Positions 10,481 to 19,984 of a stretch of DNA of 64,000 nt are shown piece by piece (within the stretch, counting starts at the first letter, position 1; every line of letters starts with the position of its first letter). Source of the DNA: Citrus sinensis (taxonomy: Eukaryota; Streptophyta; Magnoliopsida; Sapindales; Rutaceae); contig NC_068557.1 of NCBI RefSeq assembly GCF_022201045.2, positions 9,732,501 to 9,796,500 of the forward strand. Reading direction: 5' to 3'. The notes beneath the pieces are model-generated. The model saw only the letters and a list, made by a program, of their open reading frames with translations, was not told the origin of the DNA and did no database searches. Position numbers and translations under genes: made by a program.

Positions 10481-12621
10481 ATGTCAAACCGGAAAAGAAA
10501 ATTAATTGTTGATGAGGGTGATGAAGAGTCAAGGGATTCAGGCCTCAACGTGCCAATACCCACCGATTTTTTAGGTCCCTCCAGTAGTGTAAGTCCTTCC
10601 CATGGGAGGGATACCCTTGAGTATCCACGCCCCTTAGTTGTCTCTCCCTCTTCCGAAATAGAGCTTGTAGGTAATAGAGGTGGACCTGCATCGGGCTCTG
10701 GTGAGAACCACAGCTATGGTGAGGTTGGGGTCCCTGAAGGAGCTGGTGATGGTGAGGAGAGCAGTTCCGAACCGAGCAGGCCCCCTCAGAGAAGGCACCT
10801 TGGTCATAGGGTAGAGGCGGACTCTTACCCTATTGACTTCACAGCTTGTGCCACCACCCAAACCGATTTGTTCAAGCTAAGGAATCTTTACAACATTCCT
10901 CCAGAGGTTCTCCTGGTAGTTCCAGGAAAAGGTGACGTTCCCAGTCGGCCTCCGCGGGGGTATGTGACGATGCACCTGGAGAGCTTCAAATTAGGAGCTC
11001 GGCTGCCCCTTCAACGTTATTTTGCTAAGATATTGGGTGGTATGCACCTGGCCCCAGGTCAGCTACATCCCAATGGATGGAGGGTTCTCTCGGCAATGTT
11101 TGTGTTTTGGGAGAGGTGCGGGTCGGAGGAGCCTTCCCTTGTTGAAGTGAAACATCTGTATCAGCTGCGGAGCAGCCCACGGGAGGCGGGCTGGTACTAC
11201 TTCATGTCCAGTTCTGCGAAGAGGAAGCCAATCACCGGTTTCCCCTCCTCGTGCAAAAATTGGAAGAATAAATTCTTCTTTGCTGGGGGGAATTGGTGTC
11301 CAGCAGCTCACTCGCTGGGTGGTGATATTTACCTTCCAACGAACTTTGTCACCCCAAGTCGTTCATTATTTTTTGCCTATACTCCTTCTCGACTTGTCAC
11401 TTATTGGGTTCTTTAACCTCTTTTGTTATTTCAGAGTCGTGGGGTTTGATCGGGGGGCTTGAAGATCGACCTTTACTTCAGGTGGAAACTGCTCTGTTGA
11501 ACGCGTCTACCTGCCAAGACCTCCTGTCTCCAACAAACCTGGTCGGCTCGGGCTTAGTAGATATTGCTGCTGGAATGGATAACAAGATCCTCAGCGCGAT
11601 GAGCAGGAAGCGTGGTCGAGCTTCAGGCAGCTCCAGCAACCCACCTCCTCCTCCGAAGAAAACCAGCGTAGGCCCATCCAAGGCTCTTGTTCCTGCTCTG
11701 CCCCCTCCCCCGCCCCGTAAGAGTGGTGGGGAGAGAACTTCTGACAAGAGTCCCGAGGTCAGCCTCCAGTCTGGGGACCGATCTTCCCCTCTGCCATCTC
11801 GGGAACAAGGGGACCACCTGAGCTTGTATCAGAAGGATTACAAAAGATCGGTGGGGCCCAAGATGGTGAAGGACATTGAGAGTATGGACCTCTCAGAGTT
11901 GGCTGCTTCTGTTCAGAGAGTATCCTTCAGGCTGGCCACCATGGTTTCGTGTTACAAGGCCGGGGCCGCGCGCCATGAGAGGAAGCTTCAAGCTGACAAT
12001 CAGGAGCTGAAGAAGAAAGCTGACTCTGCTGATCGTTCCAAGGAGAAGCTGGCCGAACTGAACCAGCAGATGTCGGAGCTGGCGGAGAAGGTTGCGGTTG
12101 CTGAGTCCACCTCCTCCAAACTTGAGGACGAGTTGGGCGGCCTAAAATCTGACCTTCAAGTTGCTCAAAGTGAAAGGGATACTTTGAGGACCGCCCTTGA
12201 GGGAGAGATCAAATCCCTGAGTGACTAGCTGGCTGAAGAGAAAGGCAAATCCGCTGATGTGGATGATCGGTTGGATGCTGAGTACAACTCTGGGGTTGCT
12301 TTCAGCTATAAGTGTATCATGTCTGTACTCAAGGAAGAATACCCCGAGCTCGACATGAGCAAGCTGGAATCTGGGGTGGAGAGGTTTATGGCTGGGGCCA
12401 GCCAGGGAGATAAGGAGCAGGGTGAGCAGGATCAGGTGGAGGCTCCTTTGGATAGGGCGCAGGAGGAGGAAATTGGGGGACGTGCTTTCGAAGTAGGTCA
12501 AGGATCCGTGCCTGCACCTCCCAGTAATGCTGATCCCCCACCTCCTGAGACTGCTGACCCTTTACCTCCCGAGGTCGCTGATTTTTCAACTGCTGGAGCC
12601 GCTGACTCTCATAATCTTTAG
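10481..12621 (+). CDS. Antisense ORF (aORF) of Tat element: putative gypsy-type transposon domain protein with coiled coil; interrupted by one stop
   Basis: It is encoded on the strand opposite to gag-pol. The first reading frame starts at 10481 with a low-complexity acidic N terminus, followed from about residue 115 by a conserved globular domain (YPIDFTACATTQ, PRGYVTMHLESFKLGARLPL, LAPGQLHPNGWRVLSAMFVF, EVKHLYQLRSSPREAGWYYF). It resembles the Pfam putative gypsy-type transposon domain (Transposase_28). A likely intron of about 77 bp (11358-11434, weak donor, good ttgttatttcag acceptor) joins it to 11435-12228, which has proline-rich stretches and a long coiled coil. An in-frame TAG at 12226-12228 is followed by continuing homologous sequence to 12621. 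The older element at 51977-54024 has the same domain at the same place and no stop at the matching position, so the TAG looks like a mutation. Function is unknown; splicing is inferred. Confidence 0.75.
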
Positions 12622-12757
12622 GCCCCTTTTTTTTTTTGTATGAACTCTTGAGTTGTATTCGTTTGATAAAGAATTGAACATTTATGAGATTTCCAGATAC
12701 TTTCTATTGGATCTCTTGTCTGGTGTTTACTTGCATTTAGCAAAATTTTTCGAAAAA

Positions 12758-13311
12758 TTAGCTGCTGGTCTTTCGTTGACCGAGCAGAAGCAGACACTCA
12801 TTTGCCTTAATAAAATTTACGAAAAATTAGCTGCTGGTCCTTTGTTGACCGAGCAGAAGCAGACACTCATTTGCCTTAATAAAATTTACGAAAAATTAGC
12901 TGCTGGTCCTTTGTTGACCGAGCAGAAGCAGGCACTTATTTGCCTTATTAAAATTTATGAAAAATTAGCTGCTGGTCCTTTGTTGACTGAGCAGAAGCAG
13001 GCACTTTGTTGCCTTCGTAGAATTTTCGTAGCTTTAGCTGCTGGTCTTTTGTTGACCGAGCAGAAACAAGCATTTTCTTGCTTTAGCGAAACTTTCGAGA
13101 ATTTAGCTGCTGGTCTTCGTTGACCGAGCAGAAGCAGGCATTTTGTTGCCTTAGTAACATCTTCATAAATTTAGCTGCTGGTCTTTCGTTGACCGAGCAG
13201 AAACAGGCACTTACTTGCCTTAGTAATATCTTCATAAATTTAGCTGCTGGTCTTTTGTTGACCGAGCAGAAACAGGCACTTACTTGCCTTAGTAATATTT
13301 TTACTGGTCTT
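12758..13311. repeat. 69-bp tandem repeat array (about 8 units)
   Basis: Successive gctgctggtc motifs start at 12761, 12830, 12899, 12968, 13037, 13106, 13174 and 13243. The period is 69 bp, with one unit of 68 bp from a 1-base deletion that breaks the otherwise open plus-strand frame. Each unit contains ttgaccgagcagaagcaggc and a variable tail. The array separates the 3' ends of the converging antisense ORF and gag-pol. Tandem arrays in the 3' untranslated region are a known feature of Tat/Ogre elements and a proposed source of satellite DNA. Confidence 0.9.
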
Positions 13312-13455
13312 GCTACCAGGGGACTTCATGTTGAATTCATCTTTATTGAAATTTGAATGCATTACAAAAAACATAGAACATATGCATGTACAACAGACTA
13401 TCATGCATTTAACAAAAATAACTTGTCAGAGCGAAAATTCAGTAGAGCATTTTGC

Positions 13456-16400
13456 TTACTGGAAATATTTCTTCAAGTGCTCGGCGTTCCACGACCTTTT
13501 CACGTCTCTCCCGTCCTGGTATGCTAGCTTATAAGCTCCTGGTCCAGTGGCGCGTATCACCCTGTACGGGCCTTCCCACTTCGGGCCGAGGGCGCCATGG
13601 TTAGGTTCCCTGGTGTTTTGGTTCACCTTCCTAAGTACCCAATCTCCTGCTCGGAATTGCCTCACGCGTACGTTCTTGTTGTAATAACGCATCATCCTTT
13701 GCTGACACTGGGCCACTTTCTGCGATGCCCCTGCCCTCTTCTCTTCAAGCAGGTCTAGGTTTAAGCAGATTTGCTCGTCATTTTGCTCCTCGTTGAAATA
13801 TTCCGTTCGATGTGTCCCCACTCCAATTTCTGCTGGGACTACCGCCTCATGACCAAAAGCTAAGGTGAACGGAGTTTCCCCTGTGGCGGTCTTGTGAGTT
13901 GTCCGATAAGCCCATAACACTCCTGGTAACTCGTCAACCCAGGCCCCTTTCTTCTCTCCCAGTTTAGTTTTCAGGAGCTTCTTTATCACTTTGTTGGCTG
14001 CTTCCACTTGTCCGTTTGCCTGGGGGTGTGCGGGGGTGCAGAATTTTAGGTCCACCCCCAAATTTCGGCAAAATTCTCTGAAATTGCCATTGTCAAACTG
14101 TCTCCCATTGTCTGTAACGATGGCATAGGGGATCCCGTATCTGCAGATGATATTTCTCCAAATAAAATCTGTTGTCTTCCTCTCCGTGATTTGGCTGAGG
14201 ACTCCCACTTCCACCCACTTGGTGAAATAGTCTATCGCCACAATTGCATGTGTCGCCGCTCCTCGGCCCTTAGGTAACGGTCCGATCAAGTCGATTCCCC
14301 ATTGAGCGAAAGGCCACGGGGATGTCATGGTGGTCAGCTTCTCTGGGGGTTGTGCAGGAACCTCGGAGAAGCTTTGGCAGGTTTTACTGTTCTTTGCCAT
14401 CCTTTTCGCATCCTGATGCATGGTTGGCCAGAAGTATCCTTGTCGGAGTGCCTTGAAGGCTAAAGTTCTCGCTCCCGAGTGATTGCCGCAAATTCCTTCA
14501 TGAATTTCCCTTAATACATAATCTGCCTCCTCATCATCCACACATCTCAACAGGGGCAAAGTGAATCCTCGGCGATAGAGTACTCCATCGAGTAATGTGT
14601 ACCTCGCTGCTCGGCATTTTAGCTTTCTCGCTTGCCTTTTGTCCTCTAGTAAAACTCCATCGCGGATGTATGCAAGGATCGGGCCCATCAAGGATTCTTC
14701 AGTGCTTACTCTCATTACCTCTACTTCTTCTCCTATGCTCGGCGAGGTTCTCACCTCTAGTGGAACTGACTTAGGTAATTTGGGATCTACAGTTGCGGCC
14801 ATCCTAGCCAACATGTCAGCTCGGTAATTTTCGTTCCGGGATATCTGCTTCACCTCTACTTCCTTGAATAGTTCAACCATCTGCCTCGCCTTCTTTACAT
14901 AAAATCCCAATTTCTCTTCCTTTACTTGGAATTGATCGCTGAGCTGGTTGCATACTAGCTGTGAATCTGCTCGGATCTCAACCCTTTCTGCTCGTAGCGT
15001 ATGCGCAAGACCGAGACCAATAATGAAGGCCTCATATTCAGCTTGGTTGTTCGTAAGCTGGAATTCGAACTTTACAGCGTAGGATACCTCAACACCTTCT
15101 GGGCTTCGTATTATAACTCTTGCCCCGGATCCCTGTTCACTACGTGACCCATCAACCATCACCAACCATATCCCCTTCGAATCCTCTTGTTCCGCTGGTT
15201 GTCCCTCGTGGACCCCTTCCCCTGGTTCAACGCGGTCCACCATAAAATCTACCAGGGCTTGAGCCTTGATTGCCCCTCGGGGCCTGTACGACAGGTCAAA
15301 TTCGCTCAATTCCACCGACCATTTTACTAACCGACCAAACGCGTCCGGTTTTTGAAGTACTTGCCGAAGGGGTTGGTCGATCATCACAACTATCTGGTGG
15401 GCTTGGAAATATGGTCGGAGTTTGCGTGCCGCCGTTATCAGAGCTAGCGCCCACTTCTCCATTAGCGGATATCTGGTTTCTGCGTCCACTAGGGCCTTGC
15501 TTGCGTAATATACCAGGTGTTGTTTCCCTTCTTCTTCCCTGACTAAAACCGAGCTGGTAGCCCACTTAGAGATTGCTAAGTACAAAAACAGCTGGTCACC
15601 CTCTCTCGGAGTTGATAGTAACGGGGCGCGGGCTAGATATTCTTTCAACTGTCCAAATGCCTCCTCGCATTCCGGTGTCCATTCCATCTTCCTCCCTTTC
15701 TTTATGACTTGAAAGAAAGGGTGACACTTATCAGTGGCTCGCGAAATAAATCGGTTCAATGCTGCCAACCTCCCCGTAAGGCTCTGCACCTCCTTTACTG
15801 TTCGTGGCGACCTCATTTCTATCACTGCTCGTATCTTTTCCGGGTTGGCCTCAATCCCTCGATGGCTCACCAGGAATCCCAGAAATTTGCCCGAGCTGAC
15901 CCCAAATGCACATTTCTCCGGGTTTAGCTTCATCTCATACCTCCTCAGTAATTCAAAGGTTTCCTCAAGATGCTTCACGTGATCCCTTGGTTCTTTGGAC
16001 TTTGTGATCATATCGTCCACATATACCTCCATTGTATGTCCGATCAATGGCTTGAAGATCTTGTTCACCAACCTTTGATAGGTAGCTCCTGCATTTTTCA
16101 AGCCGAAAGGCATCACCCTGTAGCAAAACAAACCCATGTTAGTTATAAAGGTCGTGCTTTCCTCATCCTGCTCGTTCATGGGTATCTGATTGTATCCGGA
16201 GAAGGCATCCATGAAACTGAGCAGACTATGACCCGCGGTTGAGTCCACCAACTGATCTATTTTTGGTAGGGGAAATCTATCTTTCGGGCATGCCTTGTTG
16301 AGGTCCGTGAAGTCTACACACATTCTCCACTTCCCATTGGCCTTCTTTACCAGTACTACATTGGAAATCCACTCCGGGTACTTGGCTTCCCTTATAAATT

Positions 16401-18591
16401 CCGCTTTCAGCAGTTTTTCTACTTCCGCATTTATGGCCTCGTACCGTTCCTGGTTGAAGCACCTCCTTTTCTGCCTCACCGGCCTTGCCCCTTTCCTGAC
16501 TGCCAGCTTATGACAAGCTACCCCTCGATCAATACCTGGCATATCCTCATGAGACCAGGCAAATATGTCCGCATGGGACTGTAGACACCTCACCAGCTCG
16601 CCTTTTATTTCTTCACCCAATTCCGATCCGACTTTAACCACTCTGCTCGGGTCACTCCTGCTAACAACAACTTCCTCCAGCTTCTCAACAGGTTCCTGGC
16701 GACCGTTTTTTGTCTCCCCTCGGTTATCTAGAGAGGTGACCTGCAACGTTTCCTTGGCCGCTGTAGCATAGCAGTTCCTGGCCATCCTCTGGTCGCCCTT
16801 TACTACACCCACAACTCCATTTATTCTGTACTTCAGCGCTAGATAATGCGTGGACATTACACATTGGCTTATCCTCATGAACGGTCTCCCCAATATCATC
16901 TGGTAAGGGCTTCTTTCCTCTACCACGACGAAGTCCAGCATCATCGTTCGTTCAAACGGCTTTGTCCCCACAGTAATCGGGAGTTCAATGATCCCCAAGG
17001 GAGTTAACCGTCCCCCTCCAAATCCTTTCAAGGAAGTATTTGTCCGCTCTAACTTCAAATCTGAAATCCCCATATCATCTAGGGCCGACTTAAACAGAAT
17101 GTCTACTGAGCTGCCCGTGCCTACCAGTATTCCCTGCAATTCTGTACCGGCCACCTTTGCCTTAATCACCAAGGCATCCTCATGAGGATACAAAATACCC
17201 TCTTCGTCATCCTCCGTCCACATAATAGGAACTTGCCGCACTTTTGCTCTTTTGGCTGCCGGTAAATTCAGAAGCACCTCTTTGCCAGCCATGGCGTATC
17301 TCCCATAGTTCTTCCGTGCTCTGTTTGAATCCCCGGCCAATGTTGGCCCTCCTGCTATCACACGGATGGTCGGCTGTTCTCGTTCCAGACCCCTCTCGAC
17401 TCCTTCATCCCGTGTGTATTCTGACTCAATGACAGGGGACACTCCGTCTACATACTCATCCAAGTATCGGTTCCTTACTAAATCTTCCACCTGAATCTTC
17501 AGGTCACGACATTGGCTGATAGTGTGACCGTGAGTGTCGTGGAATTTGCAGAATCTGTTCTTATCCCGTCGATGAGCCGGTTTTGTTATTGGGGCTGGAG
17601 GGTATAGCAGGCCTCTTCCCTCGATCCTCTCATATAATTCCTCCATTGAGATCTTTAGTGGGGTGTATTGTCTATAGACCGAGCTCTGATCTATTAGCTG
17701 AACTGATCGGCTATCATGAATGTCACCTCGGACTGTCCCAGTTGCTAACTGATCTGGTCGACTAGCCCTGGAATCGGTTGCATGTAATGTTCTAGGAGTG
17801 TTGTGATAGGGGTGGGCAGCCATCTGCCGGAATTCTCGCTGCCGCTCTGGGATTGGGGGGCGTGGAGGTTGAGCCCGGTTGTGTTGGAACTGTTGTGCTC
17901 TCGGAGTTATGGGGTAAGAGTGGGACCGAGCTGATGTTCCGCCCATCCCTGAAGATTCTCCAGTTCGCTTTCCCAACCCGCTCCCTTTCGGGGCTCTCCG
18001 CTCCTTCCGCCTCAGCTCTTCTAGCTGTTCACTTTTTAGTCTTGCTGATTTCTCCTCTTCAATTTCAATATCTCGTCTCGCCTGCTCATACCCTGCTGAA
18101 TAATTCTGCACCAGGGAGCTTCTCAGGTTATACCATAGCCGGCCTATCCTCACACCCTCCTTTAAACCCCTCAACGCCTGCGGGTGATTGAAGGCTCTCA
18201 AATCAAGTACGGCTCGGTGGTATCGCTTTACAAAATCCCGTAGGGACTCGTGCTCCTCCTGTTTCATCCCCATCAGTTCCATCATGTCGTCCTCTAGGGC
18301 TACTGCCCCTCGGAACTGCTCGGCAAACTCCTGGCACATCTGCTCGTACCCCTTTATACTTCCTCGGGGCAGCTTGCGGTACCAATCCCGAGCTCGTCCT
18401 TCTAGTGTCAATGGGAACGCCCTGCACCTCTGAGCTGATGTCAGCCCCTGCACACCCGTCATATCGTTGAAACGCTCAATATGCACCAATGGGTCACTTC
18501 GCCCGGAGTATTTGAGGTCGGGGAAGCGAAAATCTCTTGGGATTATGGTACCCATGATCTCAATTGATAACGGAGATTCTTCATCTAACAT
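13456..18591 (-). CDS. Tat gypsy gag-pol polyprotein (gag, protease, RT, RNase H, second RNase H, integrase), near intact
   Basis: One 1711-codon frame. In order it has: gag core (AFPLTLEGRARDWYRKLPRG near residue 60), a C/H zinc-knuckle-like FCKFHDTHGHTISQC, and an aspartic protease region LVGTGSSVDILF in which the catalytic Asp is replaced by Gly (codon GGC, 17119-17121). RT follows (WRMCVDFTDLNKACPKD, YVDD at 16012-16023), then RNase H, a second archaeal-type RNase H (VDGSRSEQGSG, NNQAEYEA) typical of Tat, and integrase (HEG..NHSG zinc site, IDLIGP, VTDNGRQF, QANGQVEAANK). The C terminus is a GPY/F-like WEGPYRV tail. The first Cys of the integrase HHCC site is Ser (14386-14388). It makes the proteins for reverse transcription and integration; with the protease lesion it is probably not autonomous. 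The start is the first ATG after the stop at 18598-18600. Confidence 0.93.
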   Translation of the reverse strand: MLDEESPLSIEIMGTIIPRDFRFPDLKYSGRSDPLVHIERFNDMTGVQGLTSAQRCRAFPLTLEGRARDWYRKLPRGSIKGYEQMCQEFAEQFRGAVALEDDMMELMGMKQEEHESLRDFVKRYHRAVLDLRAFNHPQALRGLKEGVRIGRLWYNLRSSLVQNYSAGYEQARRDIEIEEEKSARLKSEQLEELRRKERRAPKGSGLGKRTGESSGMGGTSARSHSYPITPRAQQFQHNRAQPPRPPIPERQREFRQMAAHPYHNTPRTLHATDSRASRPDQLATGTVRGDIHDSRSVQLIDQSSVYRQYTPLKISMEELYERIEGRGLLYPPAPITKPAHRRDKNRFCKFHDTHGHTISQCRDLKIQVEDLVRNRYLDEYVDGVSPVIESEYTRDEGVERGLEREQPTIRVIAGGPTLAGDSNRARKNYGRYAMAGKEVLLNLPAAKRAKVRQVPIMWTEDDEEGILYPHEDALVIKAKVAGTELQGILVGTGSSVDILFKSALDDMGISDLKLERTNTSLKGFGGGRLTPLGIIELPITVGTKPFERTMMLDFVVVEERSPYQMILGRPFMRISQCVMSTHYLALKYRINGVVGVVKGDQRMARNCYATAAKETLQVTSLDNRGETKNGRQEPVEKLEEVVVSRSDPSRVVKVGSELGEEIKGELVRCLQSHADIFAWSHEDMPGIDRGVACHKLAVRKGARPVRQKRRCFNQERYEAINAEVEKLLKAEFIREAKYPEWISNVVLVKKANGKWRMCVDFTDLNKACPKDRFPLPKIDQLVDSTAGHSLLSFMDAFSGYNQIPMNEQDEESTTFITNMGLFCYRVMPFGLKNAGATYQRLVNKIFKPLIGHTMEVYVDDMITKSKEPRDHVKHLEETFELLRRYEMKLNPEKCAFGVSSGKFLGFLVSHRGIEANPEKIRAVIEMRSPRTVKEVQSLTGRLAALNRFISRATDKCHPFFQVIKKGRKMEWTPECEEAFGQLKEYLARAPLLSTPREGDQLFLYLAISKWATSSVLVREEEGKQHLVYYASKALVDAETRYPLMEKWALALITAARKLRPYFQAHQIVVMIDQPLRQVLQKPDAFGRLVKWSVELSEFDLSYRPRGAIKAQALVDFMVDRVEPGEGVHEGQPAEQEDSKGIWLVMVDGSRSEQGSGARVIIRSPEGVEVSYAVKFEFQLTNNQAEYEAFIIGLGLAHTLRAERVEIRADSQLVCNQLSDQFQVKEEKLGFYVKKARQMVELFKEVEVKQISRNENYRADMLARMAATVDPKLPKSVPLEVRTSPSIGEEVEVMRVSTEESLMGPILAYIRDGVLLEDKRQARKLKCRAARYTLLDGVLYRRGFTLPLLRCVDDEEADYVLREIHEGICGNHSGARTLAFKALRQGYFWPTMHQDAKRMAKNSKTCQSFSEVPAQPPEKLTTMTSPWPFAQWGIDLIGPLPKGRGAATHAIVAIDYFTKWVEVGVLSQITERKTTDFIWRNIICRYGIPYAIVTDNGRQFDNGNFREFCRNLGVDLKFCTPAHPQANGQVEAANKVIKKLLKTKLGEKKGAWVDELPGVLWAYRTTHKTATGETPFTLAFGHEAVVPAEIGVGTHRTEYFNEEQNDEQICLNLDLLEEKRAGASQKVAQCQQRMMRYYNKNVRVRQFRAGDWVLRKVNQNTREPNHGALGPKWEGPYRVIRATGPGAYKLAYQDGRDVKRSWNAEHLKKYFQ

Positions 18592-18597
18592 TATCCT

Positions 18598-19149
18598 TCA
18601 GCTCGGGGGCTTTCTCTTGCCCTGTATCTCCTCTATCACCTGCGCCAACCTGCGCACCTCCCCCTCCAATTCTATGGCACGGTTAGGATCACGCGTAGCT
18701 ATCTGGTCTCGCTCCTGCTCGGCGTTCTGCAGCCGCTGTCTGAGCTCCCCTTCATCAACACCGGCACCTCGGCCAGTAGTTTCCAGTACCCGTCCGGGGC
18801 GAGGTTGGTCTCTCCCTTCCTCCACATGTTCTCCTGGGACCCGACCAGTACTTCTGTGGGGATGCGCCTCATTAGGTTGGTCTGCGGGCGGAGGAATGTC
18901 CTCGACTCTACGTCTCCGGAGGCTGGGTTCTACTCCGACTTCATCTCTTCCCACGGGGGTGTCACAATCCCTTCTCCGCTCGTCCCTCAGCTCAAATAAT
19001 ACGGCTGTGAGAGTCTCCATTTGCTTTTCCATCCGCTCCAGTCTGTCTTGCATCATCCTCTCTCGGGCTTCATTCGCAATTTCCAGGAGAGTGGTTATCT
19101 CCACCGTTTCATTGTCCTCCCTCAGAGTATCCTTTCTCGACACATCCAT
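18598..19149 (-). CDS. Small ORF upstream of gag in Tat element (ORF1-like)
   Basis: An ORF of 183 codons starting MDVSRKDTL, in the same frame as gag-pol and separated from it by a TGA at 18598-18600. The upstream part of the open frame runs into the primer site and LTR and is not expected to be translated. It contains a coiled-coil segment (IANEARERMMQDRLERMEKQ) and a second at the C terminus (GEVRRLAQVIEEIQ). The older element at 63480-63943 encodes a clear homologue (IANEAKERAIHERIERMEKQ). It could be an N-terminal gag module or a separate ORF as known upstream of gag in Ogre elements; function unknown. Confidence 0.7.
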   Translation of the reverse strand: MDVSRKDTLREDNETVEITTLLEIANEARERMMQDRLERMEKQMETLTAVLFELRDERRRDCDTPVGRDEVGVEPSLRRRRVEDIPPPADQPNEAHPHRSTGRVPGEHVEEGRDQPRPGRVLETTGRGAGVDEGELRQRLQNAEQERDQIATRDPNRAIELEGEVRRLAQVIEEIQGKRKPPS

Positions 19150-19210
19150 ATCTGACCGTTCACTGCTTCTCCGGTAACCGCTAATTTGGTGGTAGCTTTT
19201 TATCCAAAAT

Positions 19211-19230
19211 CCCCACAGACGGTGCCAAAA
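19211..19230 (-). other. Gypsy primer binding site
   Basis: The minus strand immediately after the 5' LTR reads TTTTGGCACCGTCTGTGGGG. The TGGCACCG core begins two to three bases inside the LTR, as expected for a tRNA-primed site of plant gypsy elements. I do not assign the tRNA. Confidence 0.75.
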
Positions 19231-19979
19231 TGTTGATGCTGAAATCTGCTCGCCTTTTAGCCGACCAGATTCTTTCACTAACGCTTGTGTTATCTACTGT
19301 TACTCGTTCGCTAAGATTGGAATCGCCCTCCTTTCTATAAATAAGCCTGCGCTCACAAAAAACGGATCAGAGACGCCGGTGGTTTTTCCGGCGTAAACCC
19401 TCCGATGCCTAAGTTAGCTCAAGGTGTTTACGGGAAAACAAATCAATTTGGGTTCAAGAAGTTTATCTGAAATTTGTAAGAAAATGATCTGGATGCAATT
19501 TGGCAGTGTTTTCCCTCTCTCCGTTTTTTTCCTCCCTTTTCCCCGTCGAGTTCCTTTTCTTTTATAGCCGCTGTCCCCACGTTTCCGTTTGCCCTTCCTC
19601 CTACCTTTTTCGGGTAATGGCAGCCCTCATGGGACTCTAACCGTTGCATCGTGGCAAACGTGGGAGCTTACGTGTCCTTCAATGGTTCTGGAAAAAGCGT
19701 AACGGCCGCGATTCTGTGTTCTGGGAAAAGCATAACGGCCGCGATTCTGTGTTCTGGGAAAAGCGTAACGGCCGCGATTCTGTGCTCTGGGAAAAGCGTA
19801 ACGGCCGCGGTTCTGTGGGATCGTGTTCCCGCTTTCCTGGGGATGAGTATCGGCTCGGCATACACTTCTGGTCGGTATGTTTCCCTGGTTGCATCCATCT
19901 CTGCTCGGATAATGTTTACCCCCGTGTTCTGCTCGTACCACAGTAGTATGGCTGACCTGGTGCCTTTATGTACTCAACA
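19231..19979 (-). repeat. Gypsy 5' LTR (right)
   Basis: A 749-bp LTR equal in length to the left copy and differing at ten positions by eye. Its TATA box is at 19558-19567 on the minus strand and its U3 repeats at 19688-19819. This copy should drive gag-pol transcription. Confidence 0.93.
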
Positions 19980-19984
19980 TTAAT

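Larger units (their letters stand above)
9164..19979 (-). mobile_element. Young Tat-lineage Ty3/gypsy retrotransposon with antisense ORF
   Basis: A 10.8-kb element with 749-bp LTRs at 9164-9912 and 19231-19979, flanked by a perfect ttaat duplication (9159-9163 and 19980-19984) inside the copia RT gene. Counting by eye, the two LTRs differ at 10 positions (about 1.3 percent), so insertion is recent. It reads right to left: LTR, primer site, small ORF, gag-pol, tandem array, antisense ORF, LTR. A second (archaeal-type) RNase H after the first and the antisense ORF before the 3' LTR are hallmarks of the Tat lineage. Defects include a protease Asp-to-Gly change and a stop in the antisense ORF. 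Confidence 0.95.

Noticed and set aside
12653-13356. Repeat protein with LAAG..LTEQKQ units
   Set aside because: It is the translation of the 69-bp tandem array, has no plausible start or domain, and is broken by a 1-base deletion; better explained as 3' untranslated repeats.
15270-18433. Many plus-strand ORFs opposite gag-pol
   Set aside because: Shadows of the GC-richer minus-strand polyprotein; no domain, no conservation in the second Tat copy.
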